Assembly (NCBI RefSeq): GCF_029867415.1
Contig: NC_081185.1
Coordinates: 118,461,987-118,525,986 of the forward strand
DNA from: Vicia villosa
Lineage: Eukaryota; Streptophyta; Magnoliopsida; Fabales; Fabaceae
DNA: 64,000 nucleotides
Direction: 5' to 3'
The stretch's first letter is position 1. The number at the start of each line of letters is the position of its first letter. Position numbers and translations under genes: made by a program. Below the pieces are notes generated by a model. The model had not been told where the DNA came from and did no database searches. It was given only the letters and a program-made list of their open reading frames with translations. Below, piece by piece: positions 1 through 11,777 of the stretch.

Positions 1-417
1 GTTATCCAAGAGCTTCACTTTGATTCCCTTCTGCAGTGTCTTGATTCCTTGAACTCCCCGTTCCTCAATCGTTACACTCAGCCGAATCCTCAATGAACGC
101 CTCTTGATAAAAACCCCCAAGAACCACCCGTCGTGGAGGACAAAACCCGCAGATTTTATTCACCAACAAACCCCACAAACCTTCACCCACTAGGAATCTT
201 CAATTCCGTTCCATGGACGTTATCGAACTCATCACTAACCCGCAACGCAAGAATGATTATGTGTAATTGTGTTGGAGATGATGAAGAACGAAGATGAGAA
301 GCGTTTGTGTATCTTTCAGTCGTTGGTGTTCCTTGAATAATTACCCTTGCACAATATATATGATTGCATAACAGTTAGAACCAAGAAAAACTGATTTTTG
401 AACTTTCTTGATCAGTT
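1..417. other. Unassigned sequence left of the palindrome array
   Basis: I recognise no gene here. The first 250 bases are richer in GC than the surroundings and have short open stretches on both strands without a convincing product. They lead directly into the palindrome array, so this is probably part of the same mobile element, possibly an LTR. That is inference from position only. Confidence 0.3.
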
Positions 418-704
418 AGGTCGACCACTTGTAGTGCTTAGGTCGACCTAACAGAGCTTGCAGAATTTTGCTCCCAGTTAGGTCGACCTGTTGAAGGAGT
501 AGGTCGACCAGAATCCTCTTCTGATGCATTCTGGGGACATTTTCACAGATTAGGTCGACCTAGTTGATGTGTAGGTCGACCTAACAGGCTGGTATGTAGA
601 ATTCATCAATTTAGGTCGACCTAAATGATGTGTGAGTCGACCTAGCAGGGATATATGAATTTTTCTCCATTTTAGGTCGACCTGGGTTGATGGTAGGTCG
701 ACCT
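418..704. repeat. Array of paired AGGTCGACCT palindromes
   Basis: Ten copies of the 10-bp palindrome AGGTCGACCT (some with a changed base) occur as five pairs. Pair members start at 418/440, 480/501, 552/573, 613/634 and 674/695, so they are 21-22 bp apart. Successive pairs start 62, 72, 61 and 61 bp apart, which makes this a degenerate tandem array of about 61 bp. Spacer sequence is much less conserved than the palindromes. Confidence 0.85.
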
Positions 705-1868
705 AACTGCTGTTTTTCTGCATTCTTCTTGTTTTGCTTGTGTTGAGGCAACCTATAAACATATAAACATAATGGGTTGACCTATGAGAGATCAATGCTT
801 GCTTTTCTTTAAGTTTTCTGCTTCCGTCTTGTTGTTTGAATGCTTATTTGAGTTTGCCATGAATCAAAAACATCTTTGAGTGTAATCTTGTATTCACACT
901 AAATACTTCTAATATAAAAGCACATATTAACTCACAAAATGTGTGTTCACATCCACACTCTCTAATTATCTTTCATTCTTGGCCGGAGTAATTTTAATAT
1001 TGGATGAATCTAAAATAAATTCAAGGGTGTAGAATTAATTTTGATGTGTTTGATTGTTTTTATGTAGAATTGATTATGTCTGAAGAATTTATTCTATTTG
1101 AAATTAGAATTTATAATATTTTTAATTTAAATATGCTTTTTACAAGAAATTTTCTATGCAACTAACGTTTTTGCATAAATGTATTAAAAAAAAGGATCAT
1201 GCTAACGAGTGTCTCAGAGTCAGAGACACTCTTTAAGCATTCCATATAAAGAAAAAATTTGTTCAATAAATGATTTATTTCAATATCCAATACATTAAAT
1301 ACAAGCAATTTCAATAAAACAAACTTTATTATTCTTTAAAAAAATTCAATTATTTCCATTTTTAGAACATTAAATATAAGTATTGCTTACCTTTTTAAAC
1401 TCTTAATAAGTGCCCCTAGGACTTTCTCGTATTTCCCTAAAAAAATAGTCTTCAATTTATGTTTAATCACAATCAATTTTAAATAATTTATTCATTCAAA
1501 AATCAATTTTCATCACAGCATAATTGAATACACATAGTTCCTTTCGGAATAATGATATGATGCCCAAAAAATTGTTGCTAATTTCAAAGTATCGGTTACC
1601 AAAAGCCAAACATTGTCATTATGTTTGAACTAATATTATTTAATTACTCTCAGCATATATCCAAAACAGTTGTATTGCAAATTAGACACCACATTATGGG
1701 CCAGAAATCTTACTAATTACATTAAGGACGTGAAAAAAGTTTCTTTCCATTTTCTATAAGCAATTACAGCCTATAGTTCCAACTAGGTTATCTGCTTTGG
1801 AAACATAATCCATCTCATTCTAGCTGTACTATCATAGTGCCTAGTTGTAGCCAAGTAATTGTATATTG
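705..1868. other. AT-rich intergenic stretch, possible MITE remnant
   Basis: No gene is visible. Between about 1193 and 1430 there is weak inverted similarity between a left block (cagagacactctttaag) and a right block (agtgcccctaggac read in reverse), as in legume MITEs with a GCTAAC end. I could not define clean termini or a TSD. Confidence 0.3.
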
Positions 1869-2859
1869 CAATGTTTTAAAAATCGGACCGGCTATCAAAC
1901 TGGTGAGGCTACTGAGTCACTAGTTTATTGGTCGAATCACTGGGTCACTGGTCAAACCGCATGACCAAACCGAATTAAACCGGATAAAACCTGTCATTAT
2001 AATAAAACTATATAGGTGTAAACCCGATTGAACCATATCATTCAATTTCTAAAAAAATTATAATTAGCATTTAAAAATTGATATTTTCCCTACTGTTCCT
2101 TCATAACATACACACTGATATATCAATATTCAATGTTAAAGAATGTTAAATGTTTCCATGTTAAATGTCAAATGTACAAGTTGCCAAAAGATTCATCAAC
2201 TCTAATATTTCATTGTTAAATGTAAAACAAAAACACATTTTAATGTTAAATGTAAAAGTGTAAAACAAAAACACGATGCATCCATTTTATGAATAAATTT
2301 CACGATGCATCCATTTTTATGAACAAAAACCAACTATAAATAAATTTCACAAACAGTGTATAATTTTATCAATAAATCTCCAAGAACAACAACTCTCAGA
2401 CAACAAAAAAATCAATAATATTAATTTCAACAATTTCAATTTCAATTTGAACTAACCCTAATTTTTTAACACATATCAGAATCAACAATGAAAAAACATA
2501 CGGTGGTGCGGTGAGATTGAAGATGGAGGTTCGGTGAGGGGGAAGGAAACAGTCGCGACGGAGATTTGCAGCAAACGGCGGTTGTTCTTCTTCTTCGTAA
2601 GTGTATTTTCTAATTTCTATTCTGGTTGCAGATTGGAAATAGAGTGGGGTGTGTGTGCTGTGTGGGGCTTAGATGAAAACGTGTAATATTTTATTTAAAA
2701 ATTTAAAAAACTCAAAAGTTAAAAAAAAAACATTTGAACCACCGGTTTCCTCCGGTTCAATGACATAGGCGATCCGATAAACGAACCCGGCCGGTTACCT
2801 GGCCGGTTCTCAGTCCAACCGGTCCGACCGGCCGGTCCGGTCCGATTTTTACAACACTG
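1869..2859. mobile_element. Non-autonomous hAT-type element with 8-bp TSD
   Basis: The element begins CAATGTTTTAAAAATCGG and ends with the inverted counterpart that reads CAGTGTTGTAAAAATCGG on the minus strand, so the terminal inverted repeats (TIRs) are clear, with GGACCGG following in both. It is flanked by perfect 8-bp direct repeats GTATATTG at 1861-1868 and 2860-2867. An 8-bp TSD and a CA-GTGTT type end are typical of the hAT superfamily. The length of 991 bp and lack of a long ORF indicate a non-autonomous copy. GC-rich CCGG blocks lie near both ends. Confidence 0.88.
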
Positions 2860-2994
2860 GTATATTGACTTCAAGAAATGTAAATGTAATAATTATTAAT
2901 TTCATAAGTATCAAACGTCTTTCAAAAAATATATATCATATTAATTTTTTTTGTTGCGATGAAGTTCGACATGTATTACAAATTTGATTATTAA

Positions 2995-4312
2995 TTTTTT
3001 TATAAGCAAAATTCAATTAAAATGAGTACTAAGGGTACTCTAACCCGTTTACAAAAGTCATGGATTAAATTTGGAAAAGGAAAATTTCCTACCAACTAAA
3101 AATTATCCTAGATTATCCACCGGATTTTTACATAAATCATAAAAATTACACTTGGATAAAGAAATATTACCTACACACAACCATTTCGACACTTTCAACT
3201 TAATGTTCCAACCCAAATCAATACACCGTGAAGAACCGTTTAAATTAATTTCATTTTGATACCTCCAGATACACCACAAACCGTTAACCAAATACCACAA
3301 GCACTATCCTTTAAAATCCCCACCTTTCTACACTCCCTCAATCACCCAAGCATACTGACAGAAAACGACCCTCCCAAAACCATCTCTATGTCCAACCATA
3401 AGCTAATATCATGCCAAACATGCCTAGAAAAAGAACAATCCAAAAACAGATGACTCAACTCTTCTTCCCCCGCAAAACACAAAACGTAACTAGGATCCAA
3501 GCTAACTCCTCTTCTTATCAACGATTTCTTTAAAGGCAGTCTGTGAATCATACATCTCCATCTGAAAGCTGTAGTTCTATAGGGGACAATAAACTTCCAA
3601 CACGCAACTAAGCTCTGCCTGGTCGAATCTGAAACAGTCAGAAAAACATGTAAACCAAACAGCGCCAAGTAACCACTCTGAATTGAATAACACATATGTT
3701 TATCCTTTAACCAAACCAACTGGTCTGATTCAAAAACAGAGAAAACGACATTTGCAAGCAAAACTTGCAAAACCTGCAGATCCTCCAACAACATTGGCTC
3801 ATCTGAAAGGATACCAAGATTACCCTAGACCGACACAAAACCGCACCAAGCTCCCATCTTATTAACACTGCATCCCTTATCAGCACTAGCCAAAAACAGA
3901 CTTGGAAAAATATCCACCAGCCTCCCCTCCTGCAGCCACTTTGCGCTCCAGAAAGGAATATCCTTTCCATCACCCAAATTGAACTCACAGTTATCAGACA
4001 CAATTGAAGAAGAGAATTTAGATTCGATTTTCAACAAATCAGACCCCCAAGTAGACTTGGATTTATACTTTCTCCTTATACCAGAAGAAAAAGCTATATG
4101 TTTCAAATTAACGTGCCTAGCCGACAAAACTTTTTCCCAGAGAGAGTCAGGCCCTTGCATAATCTGCCAAATCCATTTGAATAATAGAACTACGTTAAAC
4201 TCCTTGAAGCTCTTAAACCCCAATGCCTCCATCCATTTCACCCAAAGCTCCCCAAACCCCATTCTCTTCAGCATATACTTAAGGAAGCTCTAATTAACTC
4301 TATCGTATGCCA
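2995..4312 (-). pseudogene. LINE retrotransposon, 3' end (RT remnant and zf-RVT), degenerate
   Basis: On the minus strand the conceptual protein starts with a reverse-transcriptase block (AYDRVN, then a stop where a Trp codon is usual, then SFLKYMLKRMGFGE). It jumps straight to the post-RT region (LGFKSFKEFN). The zinc-binding zf-RVT domain follows in another frame, with WRCMIHRLPLKKSLIRRG and CxxC/H-type spacing, and then a C-terminal tail with WCIWRYQNEINLNG. Most of the RT core is missing, so this copy has an internal deletion as well as frameshifts. A T-run at 2996-3002 on the plus strand fits the poly-A end. Family knowledge: plant L1-type LINEs end this way. It is dead. Confidence 0.85.
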
Positions 4313-4799
4313 ATTTACTTAGTTTTTATTTTGAAAAGAAAACATTAAAAAACCTTAAGATAAGGCACACATCTCAACTGTTTGAGCCTTCCTCCTCCAC
4401 TTCGATGAAGGAATCCTTAAGATAAGAGTTTGTCAAAATAGTAAGAATGTTCTTAGGGGCTCTTCGTCGACGCGTGCATATTTTTTTTCATTTGGGGGTG
4501 GGATATGTTTAGTGAAATTTTCTTACCCATTTCGACCTGAAATAGACAAAGGAAGAAAAATAATTTAACATATTACCAAATACACTCATCCACTAAAATT
4601 TCAGTGAAAGGGCGCCAAAAAACACAAAGAGGAAAACCTTGTCCAAGGTAACGAGTGTTAGAATCAAGTTGGTTAAGAAACAATGATCTCCAATTTTAGT
4701 TTTAAAGATAACAAGATGTAAGAGAATCAGATGAGGTTCATTTGGTTTTAATGTTTTGTGAAGGTTTGAAGATTTCAGGTTGGTAGTTCTTGTGTGGTT
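4313..4799. other. Intergenic sequence, nothing recognised
   Basis: There is no clear terminal repeat or coding similarity. It is the 5' flank of the exon-like ORF that follows; I see no convincing TATA box close to its start. Confidence 0.3.
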
Positions 4800-5078
4800 A
4801 TGGAAGAGATTGACAATTCAACCATGAAAAATAAAGAGGTTTTTTCCAAGATTGCTTTAATAGAACTGTGTGAAAGTTTCTATAGAAATAGTTGGAGTTT
4901 TTATTGCCTTCAGACAAGCCAAGGCACAGACAAGAAACTTGCAGGACTTAGGAGAAGTTTATATGGAACAGATGATTGGAGTAAAATTCTTGAATCTGGA
5001 AGGTGGAATTCAAAATTGAGTAAAGATCTTACAAATATTAGTTTCAGACATTGTATACATTTGAAGCAAATTATTCAG
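4800..5078 (+). CDS. Possible first exon of an unrecognised protein
   Basis: An ATG at 4800 opens a frame of 93 codons (MEEIDNSTMKN start) ending ...HLKQIIQ at a good splice donor, CAG followed by GTAAAA at 5079. The frame stays open into the presumed intron until about 5141. Composition is protein-like: charged N-terminus, then ELCESFYRNSW, TSQGTDKKLAGLRRSLYG and DDWSKILESGRW. I do not recognise the family. No second exon could be placed before the copia gag remnant at 5811. It could be a gene fragment carried or cut off by neighbouring elements. Confidence 0.35.
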
Positions 5079-5810
5079 GTAAAAGATTGTTTAATTTTTA
5101 GCATGATCTTGAATATTATGATTGTATTAAATAATATATAAAACAATTGTCAAATCATAGTAGAATACTACAAATTTTCAATTGCAAACCATTTGATAGT
5201 GGATTAAGCACAAAGCAAAGACGAACGTGCTCAACCACTATAAATCATGTGTACTATCTCTCTCTCCCTATATCTTTTAGATTCCGTTAAGAGTTGTACG
5301 CTTTTGATTTATCATTTTCTTATAAATTGCATGTAATAAGGTTTTATCGCCATCATAGCGGTTTGTTGTATAAAATTTGGTTTGTATTAAATCAAGATTA
5401 TGAACGATCTTACTTGTGATTAAACCTAGAAACTATAATAATAATAATATATTTCTCAATTAATCGAATAACTTTTATTTATACATCTCATGTAAAAAAA
5501 TTAGACTAATTGAGGCATTAATTGTTTTAACTTCTTCATCCTTCATTCATTTTGTTTTTGAATACAAGTGTATGTGACACAATCATTTCAATCACATATA
5601 TTGTACAAAATTCTACTATGTCGAGTGATTTCATAAAACTCAAATTTTGAAAAACAAACATGTCTTTAAATTGGTCTTTTTAGAAACAGACTATTCAACC
5701 TCTCTCCTCTAGAACATTTGATTCCATATCCTCCTCCAATAATTAGCCTCAGAGTTGGTCTTTTAATCAGTTGTGACTCCAAAATTTGAGAATATAAGAA
5801 ACGATCCAAT
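5079..5810. other. AT-rich intergenic sequence
   Basis: No gene seen. A short CT run lies at about 5257-5272. No terminal repeats could be paired. Confidence 0.3.
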
Positions 5811-5931
5811 GGTGCATACAACAGATCCCTGATTTTTAAAGGCAAAAATTATGCCTATTTAAAGGATGATATGTATGTTAACTTAATGTCAGTAGAGAAA
5901 ATGATTTGGGTAGCTATTGAAGGTGGGAAAA
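5811..5931 (+). pseudogene. Ty1/copia gag N-terminal fragment
   Basis: Plus-strand translation contains LIFKGKNYAYLKDDMYVNL followed by MSVEKMIWVAIEGG. This matches the N-terminal pattern of plant copia gag proteins (F-x-G-x-N-Y-x-x-W-K-x-x-M ... L ... W-x-x-I-x-x-G), with Leu where Trp is usual. Only about 40 residues remain and there is no start codon. It lies on the opposite strand to the copia pol remnant nearby, so the two need not belong to one element. Confidence 0.65.
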
Positions 5932-6429
5932 TACACAATGAAGGGGGTTTAATTGTGTATAGTGAATTCTTTTTAGCTTCTTAAAACCAACTTCGGAAAC
6001 TAAACTAGTTCATAATTCAACTTCAAAATTGATAGCAACAGAATGAAATAAAGAGAAAAAGCAATAAGTAAATTCATACACAGAGTTATCTTGGTTCCTC
6101 CCACAAACTAAGAGTAGTCCAGTCTCCTTGTCCAACAAGTGATTTTTCACTATAATCAATTAGATCCCACTTGCTCAAGCAAACTAGCAAGAGACTTCTA
6201 CTGCTCAATAACACTTGAAATAGACTTCTACTCAAGCACACAAGCATGAGACTTCCACTTCTTAAGTAACCTAACAAGAGACTTCCTATACTCTTAAACA
6301 AATTGCTTAGGAGGAATAGATAACTAGTATACTTGATGTAATATTAGAAGTATAGAAACGATACAAAATATGTATAGAATTCTGTAAACACTTAAGATTT
6401 CTAAGATATACAAGGATAAGAATATATAA
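5932..6429. other. Repeat-like sequence, unassigned
   Basis: This contains short degenerate repeats of an AGACTTC(T/C)AC type motif (about 6180-6290). They produce a Ser/Leu-rich open frame on the minus strand that is very unlikely to be a gene. Probably retroelement-internal sequence; no termini seen. Confidence 0.3.
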
Positions 6430-6534
6430 AATCAAATCAAATCTTTCAATGGCTAAAGGTTTGTAAATATATCAGCCCATTGATGATCACTATGAATGAA
6501 TTGAATATCTATCACACCCTTCTGAACATAATCT
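6430..6534 (-). pseudogene. Ty1/copia pol, C-terminal RNase H end (split part 2)
   Basis: Read on the minus strand, this continues the copia RNase H domain across the solo LTR: DYVQKGVIDIQFIHSDHQ, then WADIFTN, a stop, and degraded tail. Plant copia polyproteins end with this stretch (VQ-KG-V-I-x-I-x-F-I-x-S-x-x-Q-x-A-D-I-F-T-K). The upstream half lies at 9927-10846. The join is in frame once the solo LTR and one AATCT copy are removed. Confidence 0.85.
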
Positions 6535-8688
6535 TATAGTGGGGAAAATTTGAGATCAAAGCCATTGGATTGACTTGACTCATTATTTCAGTGAAAGTCT
6601 CCACCGCACTTTATTGTTTCCAAAGGAAATGGGGAAAGAGCGAAATAAACCCAAAAAATAAGTTTTTGAAAAAAACAACAAAAAAGATATCTTAGGTACG
6701 CGTGTTGATTATACAAGGGGGAGGTTTTAAGCCCCCCTCATATCTGTGATACTCCACAGGAACCTTTTTGGAAATCTGTGTTTATAAAAAAGATGTTGTG
6801 TGCAAAAGAAATGGTCTTGTTTGTTTTTTTAAATAAGCTCGGCAAGAAATTACATATTATGCCTACATACCTTCTCGGTGCAATGGAGAAGTCAGAGCTA
6901 CTGTAGTTCCACTTAAAAGGAAGATTTTTAAAAAAGGAATTAACACTTTATGATCATAGGAGAGAATACTCAGCCATTGATCTTAAACATAGAACTAATA
7001 GATCATTTGCATCACAAATGAAAGAAGGGCTCCAACTTGGATAAAATCAACAAGTATGCCACTAGCTCTCTCAAGTGGAAAATATTCCACCGTATCAATC
7101 AATATCAAGATCGTGGGGGTATTACAACTCACCACAATAATTAATAGTGTATGAACTTTTAAAGAAAAGCCACTAAGGGCAAAAGATATTTTTTTTAGAA
7201 AGATTTTTAAAAGAGTTTGCAAACATAAGAAGGTTTTAGAAAAAGAGAGAAGATTTTGAAAATCTAAGAAGGGGGAAGAAGATGAAGGGACTATCTTAGA
7301 GCATAAAATAAAAGCTAAGGAAAAGAACGATCTAACCAATAAAGAAACCAACACTTGACATTAAGAGTCAATGTAGATTTCCCATCCTTTAGACTACCAT
7401 AAGAAAGAAAATATAATACCAATTGGGAATCCAGATGAACTTGATATCTTTAACAAAACTTTCACCAAGCCTTTGGAATACATCATAAGCTCTTGACAAA
7501 AATCGGGCAGAGTAACAGCTGTGTACAAATGATTTCCTTATCACAATGCCTTGGAATTAACCATCAAGGACTTTCAAAGAATCACCTGCATACACAAAGA
7601 GAAAACATAATTCCTTAGAGTAAACTCCAAGGACTTCCAGACAAAGAGAATATAACCACAGTCAAAGAACTCAGATGAAACTCTAAGGCGCTAGGGTCAA
7701 GGTCCTAATTCTAAGTCCATAGATCCTTCTTCCGAGCTTAGGGTATGGTAACCAAAGTCCAAGTCCACATTAAGTCTTTTAAGATTTAGGTTGAATATTA
7801 ATATTTTAGTGTAAAATTAAAGTATGGTCCAAGTGGACAAAAGAAAAAATGGCGTAAACATAAACATACGTCTAGGTGGACAAAAGAAAAACTGCATAAA
7901 CATAAAAATAAGTCAAAGTGGAAAAAGGAAAAATGGCATAAACATAAAGATGATGATGAATGATAAATGATAAAATAAAAGTATAAAATGATAAAAATAA
8001 AGGACAATATAATAAGGATCATAAAAGTAAAGTAAGTTGTTAATTTTTAATAGTTAGTAAATGAATATCAATGGTAAGTGAATGATGAACTCGAGTTTAA
8101 ATTCAATGAAAGCTCATCAGAAGATTGGTAGAATAAAAGCAACTACACGATAAGCTTTCAAAAGTCTTAAACCAACCGCATATAATCTCGGCCATTTTTT
8201 TATTATCTTTTTCCAATTCTGGACAAGAAATGTAGCGCTATGTTAAGCAATCGCCAAATAACTTATATAGAAGTCACCCTACAACGAGGCTGGTCAATAA
8301 CGATTTGTGTGCTAATGCATGCGAGAGAAACGATATGTAGATCGTTTTTCGAAAGCGATGCCGCACGAAAAGAAAAGAGGTAACGGTCTCATCTTCATCA
8401 AGAACTCAAAAGATTTCCAATGATATCGAAGATTTTCATCGACCAAAATAAAAGTGAAGAAAAAGATGGAATCACATTAAAGGTTCCTTACATCTTCAAG
8501 TTCAATCACTTAATATTGTGGATTAGGATTTTCACCCCATCAACACCCTAAGTCCATTGAATTTAAAGAGGAATTAGACCTCTAAACTTGCAATTTAAAG
8601 TAAACATCAAAAGAAGGAAGTAGGAGAAGAAGAAGAAGAAGAACCAAAAACAAGTTTAAAAAGGCAAAAAACAGGATTCTGTCAGCAT

Positions 8689-8794
8689 GAAATTGATTTC
8701 ATCCAGAGGGAAATCGATTTCATTAGCTTCATTTTTCAAAAATTGTGTAAAACAACAGCATGAAATCGATTTCATCTAGAGGGAAATCGATTTT
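8689..8794. repeat. Paired GAAATCGATTTC palindromes, LTR A cluster 1
   Basis: Four near-perfect 12-bp palindromes start at 8689, 8710, 8762 and 8783. Each pair is spaced exactly 21 bp start to start with a 9-nt linker ending AGG, and the two pairs are 73 bp apart. The cluster lies downstream of the LTR TATA box on the minus strand, so it would be transcribed. Confidence 0.85.
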
Positions 8795-9230
8795 ATCAGT
8801 GCATTTTTCAGAAAAAACAGCATCTAAAGGGAGAAAACTTGTTTAAACATAAAACCAAACACCTTGTGATCTTGGATACAATAGTGCAAAAAAATACCAT
8901 CAAATCACCATCAAATAGCACTAAAGTAACACCATAGATGTAGCACACATAATCAACAAAGGATCACATCTTGAAGGATGGAAGTGGATCTAGTAATTAC
9001 CAATTGAAATAAACTTCTTCAAGAAAAAATACCAACAAGCCTTGATCTACCAAGAATGGATGAAGAAAAAGTATTTCGATAAAGGTTTAGCTCAAAGATT
9101 AGTAAGATTCAATGTGAATCTCACTAACTTTTTGTGGAAGAAGAACTTTGAGTGATTTGGGAAAGGTTGGGAAGAGAATTTGCAAGGGTGATTTTGGCTC
9201 TCAAAAGTTTGTTAATAAAGGAGAGGAGAC

Positions 9231-9242
9231 CTCTATTTATAG
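9231..9242 (-). promoter_or_regulatory. LTR A TATA box
   Basis: Minus-strand CTATAAATAGAG. The same sequence is at the matching place in LTR B. It would drive transcription towards lower coordinates, as expected from the LTR orientation. Confidence 0.7.
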
Positions 9243-9553
9243 AATTGAGAGTGAGGGTAGTGGCAAATTGGTAATTGTCCCTTGGAGATTAATTTGAATT
9301 TAATTGGTAAGAAATGGGATTAAAATGAGGTTTTTGAAGGAAATTAATTATGGTAATGATGTGGAATGTTGGTAATAATAAAAAGTGATCCAAGAAATGA
9401 TCAAGTGGTGCACATGTCATCAAATGATGGAGTATGGTAGGATTTAATCATGACGAGGCATGGAATTATGAGATCAAGAATATTCTCCCAAAAATGGTGC
9501 CCCAATATCACAAAGCTTTAGAATTGCTTCTTTTTGGCTCAAATTTGCTGCAT

Positions 9554-9659
9554 GAAATCGATTTACCCAGGAGGGAAATCGATTTCCTCTGTGAAAAAGT
9601 GAGAATCTGGCCCAAAATGCATTAGGGAAATCGATTTATCCTAGAGGGAAATCAATTTC
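9554..9659. repeat. Paired GAAATCGATTTC palindromes, LTR A cluster 2
   Basis: Palindromes start at 9554, 9575, 9627 and 9648: two pairs, each 21 bp apart, with 73 bp between pairs. This cluster is on the upstream (U3) side of the TATA box. Confidence 0.85.
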
Positions 9660-9926
9660 ATCTGTCAGAAATGTTGAAAACGCCTTGTTTAATGGATGTT
9701 TTGGCTTGATACCTACAAAACACAAACATACAAAAGGAACAAAGCAATATTTTTGGTATTTTGGTTAGTGTAACATATACAAGCTAAACAAACATAGGTG
9801 CTTGATGGTTCCCCTCAGAGATGAAGTTAGCATAACACCAAAAACAAAACTTTAAGATGTAACTCTTGATTAATGATCGAGATGCAAATGATGTATGATC
9901 TTATGGTCAAAATTTGGGGTGTGACA

Positions 9927-10846
9927 AATCTCTAATAAAGTGATGTTTTATTTAAATATGGTTGGTTTTAGAATGTTGAACTGGAATCTTTGTTAAACAA
10001 ATAGTAGCAGTATTATAACGGAAAATAGGTATACTGCTTCCACAAATTTGATAATCCTCTAGCTGATATTTCATCCAGAGAAGTTGTGTAGAACATTTAG
10101 CATCTGAGAAGTGTTCTGCTTGTGCTATAGACAAAGAAATAGTTGGTTGTCTTTTACTAGCCCATGATATTAGGTTTTTACCAATGAATTGACAGTTTCT
10201 ACTAGTGGATTTTCTTTCAATTTTATCCCTAACATAGTCAACATCATAGAATCCAAATAACTTATAATCTATGGATTTTTTATAAAGAAGTCCTAGATTT
10301 TTTGTTCCTTTCAGATACCTAAAGATTTTCTTAACAACAATTAAGAGAGCCTCTCTAAGATTTGAATGAAATCTTATACAGAAGCAAACACTGTACAAAA
10401 TAACAGGCCTAGAAGTTGTGAGGTAAAGCAAAGAACCAATCATACCTAGATATAGATTTTGATCCACCTTAGTGTTACGCCCTTCTTTGTTTAGGTTGTA
10501 GGTTGGAGGCATAAGAGTTGCCATAACCTTATAGTCTTCAAGATTGAATTTCTTCAGCAGCTCCTTTGTGTATTATGACTTATGAACATAGATTTAATCT
10601 TTACCTTGCTTGATCTGAATTCCAAGGAAGAACTTCAATTCACCCATCATGCTCATCTCAAATTCAACCTGCACAGTCTCAGAAAATTGCTTGCAAAGAG
10701 AGGCATTAATAGAACAAAAAATTATGTCATCAACATAAACTTGGACAATTAAGATATCCTTAATCAGAGTCTTTTCGAATAATGTAGTGTCAACTTGACC
10801 TTTTTGAAAACCATTTTCTAACAAGAAACTGCTCAATCTCTCATAC
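9927..10846 (-). pseudogene. Ty1/copia pol fragment: RT end and RNase H (split part 1)
   Basis: The minus strand encodes the end of a copia reverse transcriptase (RYERLSSFLLENGF, then VQVYVDDIIF with the YVDD catalytic motif, then MMGELKFFLGIQI). The region up to RNase H follows (YLGMIGSLLYLTTSRP; RYLKGTKNLGLLY; STSRNCQFIGKNLISWASKRQ; IAQAEH). A frame break and a stop lie near 10530-10595. The frame runs to the AATCT next to solo LTR A and continues at 6534. Sequence upstream of RYERLSS is lost at 10846, so most of pol is absent. Non-functional. Confidence 0.9.
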
Positions 10847-11777
10847 CTAAAGATAATTGTAAAATAATGATTTTCACAAATTTGATTTCTCTTAAGCTAT
10901 TATGTTTTATATGATTTATTTTATAATATCGTACTGTATGTTTTGTTTTATTTGATATGGATGATGGAAGATTGAACCCTTACAACCAACATTTTAGGTA
11001 CCAATGAATTTGAAGATGTGAAGTGAAAATAGTGTGATGTTTCAAGTGATCGCGGAGAGAAAATTGAGTTTTTTTTATCAACCTCATTTATTTTACTTTA
11101 AATTATATATCTTTCCAAACTTGTAATTATAATTTTATATTAAAAATAAATTGCAGCTTTTTTTCAAAGTAAATATAGTTTTTGAACAAATGTTTTGGAT
11201 TAAAATCTGTGGCGTTACAGAATGCGTCTATTCTCTTGCACCAATCTTTTTCATCTTTCTTCTTTTTGGTCAACGAGAGTGTGTGTCCCCCTAGAGAAAA
11301 AAACTCAAAAAATGTGTGAGGAAACACATCTCTAATACCATTGTTGTTCTTGTGTTCTAGTTCTTTTTGGATAAAGGATTATATTAAAAAAATAAGATTG
11401 ATACACAAAAAGGTGGGGGGACTAGACCAAAAATCCACTCAAAAGTATCTAAATCTATAAAAAGTGAAAAGAGTTTGATCAATCAAGTGATATGATTGAT
11501 CAATCTACGAACAACCACAAATGAACCTTGAAATCCAATTTTTCCAAGAACCTTGAGAGAACTTAGAAAGTGTTCTTCATTCACCAACACCTAATTCCTT
11601 GTTGATACATTGTGATTAACCTCCTAGAATGTGGATCTTGTGAATTTTTCTTGCGCGTGTGAGATTCTTCAAATACTATTAATCATCTTCAACCTTTGTC
11701 AAAAACCATTGTTATGGACCTTCAACTTTAAAGATTGAGTATAAGAGGTAGATAAAAGGTACATTAGGAAATCTAAT
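10847..11777. other. AT-rich flank between copia fragment and solo LTR B
   Basis: I recognise no gene or element end. It includes a short inverted motif TTGATCAATC...GATTGATCAATC (about 11477-11505). The last five bases, CTAAT at 11773-11777, are the TSD of LTR B. Confidence 0.3.

Larger units (their letters stand above)
6535..9926 (-). mobile_element. Solo LTR A, Ogre/Tat-like Ty3 type, 3.4 kb
   Basis: A 5-bp direct repeat, AATCT, lies at 6530-6534 and 9927-9931. On the minus strand the LTR begins TGTCACACCCC and ends ...CCCCACTATA, where the family ends CTACA, so one terminal base has changed. Orientation is taken from the LTR start and from a minus-strand TATA box at 9231-9242. It is homologous along its length to LTR B (11778-16367), sharing blocks such as GTTTCCAAAGGAAA and TACTCCACAGGAACC. 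No internal region or second LTR adjoins, so it is a solo LTR left by LTR-LTR recombination. The Ogre/Tat assignment rests on remembered legume LTR sequence. Confidence 0.85.

Noticed and set aside
7798..8022. Phe/Leu/Cys-rich minus-strand frame in LTR A
   Set aside because: It lies inside a non-coding LTR made of short AAACATAAA-type repeats; LTR B lacks the same frame.
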